From positions 2,790,001-2,854,000 of the forward strand of contig NZ_CP042425.1 in assembly GCF_008254045.1 (NCBI RefSeq): a DNA stretch of 64,000 bases, written 5' to 3'. The translations under genes were made by a program, and so were the position numbers. The notes under the pieces were generated by a model, which searched no databases, had not been told where the DNA came from, and saw nothing but the letters and a program-made list of their open reading frames with translations. This document shows positions 54,209 to 60,910 of this stretch, one piece after another (position 1 is the stretch's first letter; the number at the start of each line of letters is the position of its first letter). This DNA is from Limnoglobus roseus. Its GTDB lineage: Bacteria; Planctomycetota; Planctomycetia; Gemmatales; Gemmataceae.

Positions 54209-54520
54209 ATGCCACGTGGCGATAAGAGCAAGTACACGGATAAACAGAATAGGAAGGCCGAGCGCATCGCTGAAAGCTACGAATCGCGCGGCGTGCCCGA
54301 GGAGCGCGCGGAAGCAATTGCCTGGGCGACCGTGAACAAGGAAGACGGGGGCGGGAATAAGTCAGGCAGCGGGCGCGGTCTGCCGGACACGAACGTGTCG
54401 GCCAAGCGGGGCGGGAAGATCGGTGGGAAAAGCATCCGCGCGCGGACCCCGTCGCAACGCTCCGCGTCGGCGAAGAAGGCGGCGGCAACTCGCAAGCGGC
54501 GCACAGCCGCAGTAAAGTGA
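54209..54520 (+). CDS. plasmid-stabilisation-like / stress-type small basic protein
   Basis: 103 residues from ATG 54209 (GGAGG upstream). MPRGDKSKYTDKQNRKAERI, EERAEAIAWATVNKEDGGGN, KSGSGRGLPDTN, then Lys/Arg-rich tail (AKKAAATRKRRTAAVK). Proteins with this start are annotated as plasmid stabilisation or stress-induced KGG-like proteins in many bacteria; the molecular role is unproven. The basic tail suggests nucleic-acid binding. Confidence 0.7.
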   Translation: MPRGDKSKYTDKQNRKAERIAESYESRGVPEERAEAIAWATVNKEDGGGNKSGSGRGLPDTNVSAKRGGKIGGKSIRARTPSQRSASAKKAAATRKRRTAAVK

Positions 54521-54667
54521 AACCAGCATCTGCGGGCGGTGCTGCCGGCGTGGTCACACCGCCCATTCACTTCTCGTCATGACATCGTGGCACGTCGCTA
54601 ACTGTGCCTTCACCGGTTTCTACTCCGCGACGACGACAAGCTTTCAGCCAAGAGTCGAATCCGGCCC

Positions 54668-55021
54668 TCAGCCCTTCGGCTTCTTCCCCTTCTGTCCGTA
54701 CCAGCGGTCGGCGATCACCACCAGTTCCTTGAGGACCCCGTCCAACTCCATCACCCTTTCCGTGAGCGAGTACGTCACCTGCGGCGGGACGGTCGGCTCG
54801 TAGTGCCGGTGTATCCAACCCTCGCTCTCAAGCATCCGCAGTCGCTCCGTCAGCGTCTTCGTGGAGATGCTGCCCAGTATCCGCTTCAGCTCGCCGAACC
54901 GTTTTGGCCCTTGCAGGTGGATCCGGTGTAGCAGGAGCATCGTCCACGGGCTGGACAGAATGCCGATAAGCTTGGTGAGCGGCTCCAACTCGTCACTCGC
55001 CTCCGATTTGTCCTTCGCCAT
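54668..55021 (-). CDS. HxlR-family transcriptional regulator
   Basis: 117 residues. Winged helix with the HxlR pattern: ILSSPWTMLLLHRIHLQGPK, RFGELKRILGSISTKTLTER, LRMLESEGWIHRHYEPTVPP, QVTYSLTERVMELDGVL. Members respond to quinones, aldehydes or oxidative stress and usually control a divergent oxidoreductase gene. Here the divergent genes are a TIGR03067-like protein and the stub of an SDR oxidoreductase. Four CTTTAC/GTAAAG half-sites lie in the shared promoter. Confidence 0.88.
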   Translation of the reverse strand: MAKDKSEASDELEPLTKLIGILSSPWTMLLLHRIHLQGPKRFGELKRILGSISTKTLTERLRMLESEGWIHRHYEPTVPPQVTYSLTERVMELDGVLKELVVIADRWYGQKGKKPKG

Positions 55022-55022
55022 A

Positions 55023-55088
55023 CTTTACTCCGGTAAAGCTACTTCACTTGATGAGCCTACTTTACTTGAGAAACTGCGGCCGGTAAAG
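55023..55088. promoter_or_regulatory. probable HxlR operator: four CTTTAC/GTAAAG half-sites
   Basis: CTTTAC at 55023-55028 and 55060-55065; GTAAAG at 55033-55038 and 55083-55088, making two inverted pairs (spacers of 4 and 17 nt) in the 106-bp divergent region. HxlR proteins bind inverted repeats upstream of themselves; binding here is inference. Confidence 0.5.
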
Positions 55089-55127
55089 TTCCTCGACGCC
55101 TGATGACGGGCGGGAAACGAGGGCACC

Positions 55128-55599
55128 ATGAACCGACTAATAATCGCGGCCGCGCTGCTCGGCCTCACCGCATTCGCCCCGGCCGACGAACCGAACGGCA
55201 ATGCCAAGCAACAAGCGACCGCTAAGGCGCTGGAGACGTTCACCGGTTCCTGGGAGATCGCGAAGGTGACGCCGGATGGCGCAACGAAGGACGCTCGCAA
55301 GCTGGTGTTCAGGAAGGACGGCACCTACGCGGCCGTGGACACGGACGGGAAAGAACTGTGGGCAGGTACGTTTGAAATCGACCCGACAGCCAGCCGGAAG
55401 GTGTGGGATCATCGGTCGGACGACGGGAAGAAAAAGGGCACCGACGTGCTCGGCATCTACGAGCTGATCGGCGACGTGCTGAAGGGTGGCGTGTGTGGTT
55501 GGGCAGTGGAAGGGCAAGGATTGGACGGGGAAAGAACGTCCCAAGACCTTCGACCCGAAACAGGCAGATGTGGTGATCGAGCTGAAGCGGGTCAAGTGA
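55128..55599 (+). pseudogene. TIGR03067-like secreted protein, frameshifted
   Basis: ATG 55128 opens with a Sec signal (MNRLIIAAALLGLTAFAPAD). TFTGSWEIAKVTPDGATKDA, RKLVFRKDGTYAAVDTDGKE, LWAGTFEIDPTASRKVW are the lipocalin-like TIGR03067 repeat typical of planctomycetes. Near 55480-55500 the frame shifts by one base; the natural end VVGQWKGKDWTGKERPKTFD to IELKRVK, stop 55597-55599, is in the other frame. Confidence 0.72.
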
Positions 55600-55620
55600 C
55601 CACCTCGCGGGAGACAGTCA

Positions 55621-55677
55621 TGTCGGATTTCCAAGGCAAACGGGTGCTGGTGACCGGCGGCACCCGCGGCATCCTAC
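55621..55677 (+). pseudogene. short-chain dehydrogenase, N-terminal stub
   Basis: ATG 55621 encodes MSDFQGKRVLVTGGTRGI, the TGxxxGI dinucleotide-binding motif of SDR oxidoreductases, and is then cut off by the ISAs1-like sequence. Only about 18 codons survive. Confidence 0.7.
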
Positions 55678-55728
55678 CAATATGATCCGTCGGTACGCCG
55701 AACGCCTTCAGGAATCCGCCCGGAATTG

Positions 55729-56430
55729 ATGGCCAACATGCCGAAACAGGACGCGCCCATCACCCGCTACTTCGCCGACCTGCCCGACCCCCGGATGGAC
55801 CGGACCAAGAAACACTCGCTTGGCGACATCCCGGTGATCACCCTGTGTGCGGTGGTCGCCGGGACCGACTCGTGGGAGGAGGTCGAGGCGTTCGGGGAGG
55901 CGAAGGCGGACTGGTTGAGGACGTTCCTCGCCCTGCCGAACGGCATCCCGAGCCACGGCACCTTCTACCGGGTGTTCAGCCGGCTCGACCCGCAGGCGTT
56001 CGGGAAGTGCGTGGCCGACTGGATGGCCGGTGTGTGCGAGGTGGCCGGGCTACGGCACGTGGCCGTCGACGGCAAGGCGGTTCGGTCGGCACCCGAAGGG
56101 CACGTTCAGCGGGTGCCTGCACCTCGTCAGTGCGTGGGCCGCCGAGAACCGCCTGATCCTGGGCCAGGCGGCCGTCGCCGACGGGTCGCACGAGATCGCC
56201 GCCATCCCCGAAATCCTCCGGTGCTGGACCTCAAAGGGGCGTTGGTGACGATCGACGCCGCCGGGTGCCAGAAGGAGATCGCCAAACAGATCCGGAACCA
56301 GGGCGGGCATTACCTGCTGGCCGTGAATGGGAATCAGCCGACCCTTCAGGCGGCCGTCCACGCCGAGTTCGACTGGCTGATCGAGGCCGACTTCGTCGGG
56401 CTGCCGTACGACGAGGCCATTAGAATGCGT
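55729..56430 (+). pseudogene. ISAs1-family transposase, two frameshifts and 3'-truncated
   Basis: Starts MANMPKQDAPITRYFADLPD, PRMDRTKKHSLGDIPVITLC, the H-repeat/ISAs1 N-terminus; VAVDGKAVRSA carries the first catalytic Asp. Frame changes near 56095 and 56220 carry the sense through HPKGTFSGCLHLVSAWAAEN and back to DLKGALVTIDAAGCQKEIAK, QIRNQGGHYLLAVNGNQPTL. It breaks off at LPYDEA before the last catalytic residue. Inactive; it interrupted the SDR gene. Confidence 0.78.
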
Positions 56431-56461
56431 CGACTATCCGACAATGGCCAACCCGTGTGAA

Positions 56462-56900
56462 ATCTCCTACGTTTTTGGGTCTGTCGATGCCCGATTCGAT
56501 CTCCTCTCGCACGCCACCTTCGCCCTCGCCCGGGCTTCGGCGACTCACTCGGTTCGAGGACCTCGTGCAACTGTTCGCGTGGTGGGAAGGGAGTTTCGAA
56601 CAACTCACATGTGGCCCATTCGAAGGCACACTCCTCGGGCGGCAGGGGGCAGGCCCCCCATGCATCGCGTTGCCGCTAACCAGTCGGTGCGGGTACGCGG
56701 CTGGGAGGGCCACGGGTTGGTCTCCATCTCACTCGTGTTGCCCGAGACGGCCGATTGCTTGTGGCAGAAGCGGCGGGTCGAAGCCGGGCGGTTGGTCGTT
56801 CGTGCCGGCTGTGTCGAGGCCGACCATCTGACGTCCCGACGTACCGCGAACATGGCGATCTCGATCAGGCGGATAGCGCACGTCCGTTCCAATGGCCGGG
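56462..56900 (+). pseudogene. AraC-type regulator, sensor-domain remnant
   Basis: One frame gives RRLTRFEDLVQLFAWWEGSF, EQLTCGPFEGTLLG; another then gives MHRVAANQSVRVRGWEGHGL, WQKRRVEAGRLVVRAGCVEA DHLTS. Together these match the N-terminal half of planctomycete AraC-family activators. The AraC DNA-binding domain is missing. Confidence 0.5.
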
Positions 56901-56988
56901 CAATCGAAATTCCCCCTTCGTGCCGTGGAGCCCGCGATACTAGCAGTCGCTCGTGAAGGGCCGTGGGGAAGTTCCGAACGGGTGAGAC

Positions 56989-57339
56989 TTTGTTCGTAAT
57001 TCGTAAGGGACAACGTCATGTTGGAAGGAAGGTCTGTCCATCCCATTGACCGCTCGGGTGGGAGGTTGACAGAAGGCTACCGGGAAAGACCCGTAACGCC
57101 AGCGGTATGTCCGACCGCGCCGGCGGATACAAGTCAAGACCCTGGGTGCGGACGTCTGGCGATCCGGTAGGTCGGCGACCGCGCCCACGATCACCCGCTC
57201 TTCCGCAACCGGTCGCGGGCTGAAGTTTGTTCGTAATTCGTACTCGGCCGGGGCCGGAAAGAAAGTCTGTCCACCTCCTTGGCCGCTCCATGTGGAGTGT
57301 GTCGAAAAGCCGCCAGGGAAGGACCCGTCAGCCCGGTCC
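56989..57339 (+). repeat. two diverged direct repeats, period 237 bp
   Basis: TTTGTTCGTAATTCGTA occurs at 56989-57005 and 57226-57242. The ~100 bp after each copy stay alignable (GTCTGTCCA..CC, TTG.CCGCTC, GGGAA.GACCCGT). Not coding in any convincing frame; no gene is supported between 56900 and 57371. Confidence 0.6.
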
Positions 57340-57370
57340 CTCCCTGGGGCGTGGAAACCTTTAAGATCAC

Positions 57371-57600
57371 TTAACGACCGGCCGCTCGCACTATTGCCAG
57401 GATGCCGGCCTTGATCGGGTCTGGCAAACACTCCCAGGCGTCGATGATGAAAGTGAGAGACGGGTCAAGCATGGCAGGTGCGCCGCTTTTCGCGCCGCCC
57501 GGGTCAAGAAGCTCTCTTTTTGAGGCGTTTTCGTGGGGAGTTCCAATCCCTCCCGCTCCGCTGATTGAAACACGTTGAGAATCGCGAAGAATCCCTGCAA
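57371..57600 (-). pseudogene. integrase C-terminal tail remnant at the right end of the island
   Basis: Minus-strand reading ISGAGGIGTPHENASKREL, GGAKSGAPAMLDPSLTFIID, AWECLPDPIKAGILAIVRAA. SGAGGI is the tRNA 3' end in translation, as in the integrase at 10066, and GGAKSGAP is shared with it; the rest matches the tail that often follows planctomycete integrases. No catalytic part. Confidence 0.5.
57540..57562 (+). repeat. right attachment-site repeat (copy of tRNA-Ser 3' end)
   Basis: Matches 10064-10086 in 22 of 23 positions, same orientation. No 5' half of a tRNA precedes it, so it is not a tRNA gene. Confidence 0.7.
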
Positions 57601-57637
57601 CACAGGCCGTAGAGGTGAATACCTCTGCGGCCTGTGT
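57600..57637. terminator. 17-bp hairpin with GAAT loop
   Basis: Arms 57600-57616 and 57621-57637 pair with a single G-T mismatch (ACACAGGCCGTAGAGGT). Followed by catttcc, weakly T-rich. Could terminate transcription out of or into the island end. Confidence 0.5.
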
Positions 57638-57718
57638 CATTTCCCGAGCAGACCTTTGGGGCAGCACGTGGCCTACGATGGGCTTACCCCCACCCGAACA
57701 ATCCCCGGGAGGTGCAAC

Positions 57719-57840
57719 ATGGCCTGGCTCGAACACTGAGGTTCGCGGTTTCGGCTTCTCTTTCGCTTCAACCGCGAGCGTTACCATGTCAACCTGAAGG
57801 CCACATGGCCCCGCGGGAGGCCGAGAACTGCCCCGCATCA
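57719..57840 (+). pseudogene. tyrosine integrase N-terminal remnant with in-frame TGA
   Basis: ATG 57719 has GGGAGG upstream and encodes MAWLEH, TGA, GSRFRLLFRFNRERYHVNLK AT; the TGA is in frame and would be CGA (Arg) in an intact gene. This is the start of a planctomycete-type integrase (beta-strand AP2-like arm-binding domain). After 57840 the frame is lost. Confidence 0.55.
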
Positions 57841-58024
57841 CGTTCGCCGAGAAACTGGCGGCCGGGGTCGGCGTCCCGTGCCGCGTCTTCTCCATGTGCT
57901 GGCAAGACTCCGACGAGTGACGCCCGGCGATCTCGGCGGCGAACGGCCCCCTCAGCCGCCGTACAATCATTACTCCGGCGTTGAATTTGACGGGCCAACG
58001 TCACCGCGAAAAAGGGCAGTCGCC

Positions 58025-58306
58025 GTGAACGATTCGACGCGCCGAGCCGACCTGCCGATGTGGTACCGCGTTCTCCGCGCGGCCGCCCTCCCGTTCCTGG
58101 TGATTGGCCTGGTCGGCGGGTTAGCCGGCCTCGCCTTTTGCACTCAGGCGTGGGTCGAGGTCAACGAACGACCGCCGGAGGGGCACGCGGCCGGGTTCGT
58201 CGGGCTGGCCTTGATGATGGCGACCGCGGTCAGCGCCGTCGCGGCTTCTGGGGCCACATTCGCGCTCTGGACGTTCTGGCGGCCGAGGAAGAACAACGCC
58301 GAGTGA
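58025..58306 (+). CDS. small membrane protein, two transmembrane segments
   Basis: 93 residues from GTG 58025 (ATG 58058-58060 region is an alternative inner start). Spans: AALPFLVIGLVGGLAGLAFC and FVGLALMMATAVSAVAASGA. A short extracellular or periplasmic loop (TQAWVEVNERPPEGHAAG) and a basic C-terminus (WRPRKNNAE) suggest both ends inside. No family recognised. Its stop codon lies inside a terminator hairpin. Confidence 0.6.
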   Translation: MNDSTRRADLPMWYRVLRAAALPFLVIGLVGGLAGLAFCTQAWVEVNERPPEGHAAGFVGLALMMATAVSAVAASGATFALWTFWRPRKNNAE

Positions 58307-58341
58307 CAGGGGTGATCCTATCCCCTTTCGCTCGGCGTTGT
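58293..58341 (+). terminator. terminator-like hairpin overlapping the stop codon
   Basis: ACAACGCCGAG (58293-58303) pairs exactly with CTCGGCGTTGT (58331-58341), and GGGG/CCCC (58309-58312/58322-58325) pair inside. The TGA stop 58304-58306 is within the structure. Confidence 0.6.
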
Positions 58342-58454
58342 GATGGGCGAACTCCGCGATCATTGAGCCGCAGCGTAACTCTCACAATTTAAGATCTCGA
58401 CACGGGCTAGAACGTCCGATACGCTCGATTCGCCCTCCCCTTTGAGAGACACCC

Positions 58455-59318
58455 ATGAAACGCTTGGCGACCTTGGTCCTCCTCGGCGGCCTGCTCGCGA
58501 TCCACCCCGGTTCCGCGCAGGACGTGGCATCTCGCCCTTCCACCAAGCCCACGGCGGCGGCGAAGGTCCGGTCGGTCTACCTCGTCAGCAACGCCGACCC
58601 GGAGACCGTGGCCGGCCTCCTCGCTGCGATCTACCAGGGGGAGGCCGTGGTCGCCGCCGCCCCGGCTGGGGTGGGCAAGGCTGTCATTGTCGGCGGGTCC
58701 GCGACCGCGGTCGCGGACGTCGGGAAGTTGATCGAGCAACTCGACCGGAAGCCCCGGGCGGTGGAGATCGAGGTCACGCTCGTCGAAGCAACCGTCGCGA
58801 AGGACGGGAAGGATCCGACCGCGGCCGATCTGCTCAAGGATGGCAAGGGCCAGCGGATCAAGCTGACGGCCGTCGAGGGCCAGTCGGCGGTCAGTACCAC
58901 CGGCGGGAGCCGGCCGTTCGTCACCGGGTCCGTCCGCCAGCCCGTCGGCCCTGGTGGGGCCGGCGGGCGTGACGGGGCCGGCGGGTTTCCCGGCGCGGCC
59001 GCGCAACCGCGTATCGTGCGCGGGGTCAACTACCAGTCCGTCGGGACGACGGTGAAGCTGACGGCCCGCGTCGAGTCGGGCGACGCGGTCGCAGTCGACT
59101 TGAGTGTCCAAGAGACCAAGGTCCGCCCGGCCGACGACGAGAACGGCGAACCGGCCATCGACAACGCCACGCTGACGACGAAGGTGAGCGTCCCGGCCGG
59201 CAAGCCGGTGGTCGCACAGACGGTTCGCACGGGCGGGAAGGCCGGCGCGACCGTTGCAATGGTGATCGTCACGGCGCGCGTCGTGGGCGAAGGCCCGACC
59301 GCCGCGGGCATGCACTGA
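58455..59318 (+). CDS. secretin-like periplasmic protein without an obvious pore-forming domain length
   Basis: 287 residues from ATG 58455. Sec signal (MKRLATLVLLGGLLAIHPGS). VRSVYLVSNADPETVAGLLA, VIVGGSATAVADVGKLIEQL and AVEIEVTLVEATV form an N1-type ring-building module as in GspD/PilQ. Beyond a Gly-rich link (GPGGAGGRDGAGGFPGAAAQ), VGTTVKLTARVESGDAVAVD and AQTVRTGGKAGATVAMVIVT resemble the start and end of the secretin beta region but are too short for a full channel. Possibly a secretin-like accessory or adhesin component; the type II/IV ATPases at 1-5 kb are far away. Confidence 0.7.
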   Translation: MKRLATLVLLGGLLAIHPGSAQDVASRPSTKPTAAAKVRSVYLVSNADPETVAGLLAAIYQGEAVVAAAPAGVGKAVIVGGSATAVADVGKLIEQLDRKPRAVEIEVTLVEATVAKDGKDPTAADLLKDGKGQRIKLTAVEGQSAVSTTGGSRPFVTGSVRQPVGPGGAGGRDGAGGFPGAAAQPRIVRGVNYQSVGTTVKLTARVESGDAVAVDLSVQETKVRPADDENGEPAIDNATLTTKVSVPAGKPVVAQTVRTGGKAGATVAMVIVTARVVGEGPTAAGMH

Positions 59319-59481
59319 TGCCAGATCGTTCGGGGTACCCCAACGGGAATCGTGTCGCCGCGAACCGACCGCCGCCAGAACACCCACCGGCCTGATGGCT
59401 GACTACCAGCCGAGTTGCCCCTGGCCCCTCACAAGAGGGAACAGGACTTGCCGCGAACGATCGGATGTCTTCTCTTCCCTC
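59319..59481. other. intergenic, nothing recognised
   Basis: No gene, RNA or clear hairpin was seen in this stretch between the secretin-like gene and the small membrane protein on the other strand. Confidence 0.4.
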
Positions 59482-59690
59482 AGTCGTCCCGCCTCCGTCT
59501 CCGTCGTGGCCGGTCGTCGTCCTCGTCGTCGAAGTCCGACCGGCGGACCCTCTTCGGCGACTTCCGCTGACGGATGGCGTAGGTGACTAACCCCGCCACG
59601 ATGGTTAAAGACACAAGGACAAAGACGACAGAGCGGTTTTTGGTCGGGTCTAGCGCGTCGTGCTCTGCTCGGTTACCTTCCCCGGCTGCG
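59482..59690 (-). CDS. possible small single-span membrane protein
   Basis: Minus-strand frame ending at 59482 reads AEHDALDPTKNRSVVFVLVS, LTIVAGLVTYAIRQRKSPKR, VRRSDFDDEDDDRPRRRRRR DD. One transmembrane span followed by a charged Asp/Arg tail looks genuine, but no convincing start codon or ribosome site was found, so the 5' end is approximate. Confidence 0.4.
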
Positions 59691-59914
59691 AGTGGCGGGT
59701 GACGGCGTCGCGGGTGGCAGGACGGCTTCGGCCAAAAGCGGCACGCTTACCTGCGGCCCAGAGCGAAGGCCGTCGATCTCCTCGCCGGTACCCTGCCAGA
59801 TGAGGGCCGGGCCGCCTTCACCCGCAACAGGGCCAGGTCGCGGACCGGGTCGCGGCCCACTCGCTCGGCTGGCCCCCTGTTGAAGACGAGTTCGACGGTC
59901 GCCCGGTCGGTGAT

Positions 59915-60125
59915 CCCGATTTCCCGGAGGATCATCAACGCGCGAATCGATTCTGTCCGGCGGTGCTTCAAGTGGGGCGTCGCGAAGGAAATGATCTCCG
60001 GCGATCGGCACGAGGTCGTCCGCACCCTGCCCGGTCTGCGGAAGGGGCGGACGACGGCCGCCGATGCGGACGCCGTCCTTACGGCCGGGGAGGTGGTCGT
60101 GCGAGCCACCTTCCCGCACGTGACG
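59915..60125 (+). pseudogene. tyrosine integrase core-binding domain remnant
   Basis: SRRIINARIDSVRRCFKWGV, AKEMISGDRHEVVRTLPGLR KGRTTAADADA, VVVRATFPHVT corresponds to the SAM-like core-binding domain and domain junction of planctomycete integrases. It stops before the catalytic domain. Together with the N-terminal relic at 57719 this shows at least one more integrase was lost here. Confidence 0.65.
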
Positions 60126-60178
60126 CGGTGGCCCGGAATATTGCCCGAACGATGGCGGCGAGGCGCGTACCGGGCGGA

Positions 60179-60601
60179 CTACTTCAAGTTGTTCGCCTTC
60201 TTCAGTTCGCCGACGGATTTTGCGGCGGCGTCCTTGATCTCCCGTTGCATGGTTTCCTTGAGTTGCTGTTGGGCGGTCTCAATCTTTTTGCTGAGGGTCG
60301 TCATGATGCCCCGGGTCGTCTCGTCCCCGTCCGCCCTCCGCTCGGCGATCTGTTTGTCCACGTACTCCTTGATCTGCTGATGCGAGGTGGTGACGGCCTT
60401 GTTGATCGCCAGCAATAATTGCCGGGTGGTCTCGTCCGTGTCATCCTTCCGCTCGGCGATGCGTTTGTCGACGTACGCCCGGATGTCCTTGTTCAGGTCG
60501 TGCCATTGATTCTGACTCGACTCCTGCAACTGCGAGATCGCCAGCTTCAGCTCTTTTTCGAGTTCCTTCAGGCCGGACGTGTCCATGCCGATCGACTCCA
60601 T
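60179..60601 (-). CDS. coiled-coil protein with internal duplication
   Basis: 140 residues from ATG 60601; ATG 60586 (MDTSGLKELEKELKLAISQL) has a better ribosome site (GGAG, 9 nt) and may be the true start. Entirely helical and charged. Two copies of a ~35-residue unit: IRAYVDKRIAERKDDTDETT and IKEYVDKQIAERRADGDETT. No family recognised; oligomeric coiled coil is likely. Cytoplasmic. Confidence 0.6.
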   Translation of the reverse strand: MESIGMDTSGLKELEKELKLAISQLQESSQNQWHDLNKDIRAYVDKRIAERKDDTDETTRQLLLAINKAVTTSHQQIKEYVDKQIAERRADGDETTRGIMTTLSKKIETAQQQLKETMQREIKDAAAKSVGELKKANNLK

Positions 60602-60815
60602 GAAAAGGGGTGGGCGATCTGAGTTTGGTGAGTGGGCGGAGAGTCGCTCGTGGGTATTCAACCGATCGGTTGTTGGGCGTAACTTGACGGCAACCCAACC
60701 ACAAGGTACCGACCTCGTTGTCGTCGGTCAAACAATAATTCGCCCCAATCGTTGGAACGTCGCCTGTTGGGACGCCACGTCGCCCGGTGCCATGACCGGG
60801 ACCACCGAGGGGGCG

Positions 60816-60890
60816 ATGACGGAAGCGGAGTGGGTGGCGTCCAACGACCCGACGCGAATGCCGGAGCACCACCAAACCCCATGCTTAGGC
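60816..60890 (+). pseudogene. MTExxW-family start fragment
   Basis: ATG 60816 encodes MTEAEWVASNDPTRMPEHHQ and then loses similarity. It matches the start of the family at 41083 and 46126. Its continuation is cut by the 3' region of the large exoprotein gene on the other strand. Confidence 0.5.
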
Positions 60891-60910
60891 GTTCGTCGCG
60901 CGGACCCGCC

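Noticed and set aside
57540..57562. Second tRNA-Ser gene
   Set aside because: Only the 3' 23 bp match; no acceptor 5' strand, D arm or anticodon arm precedes it.
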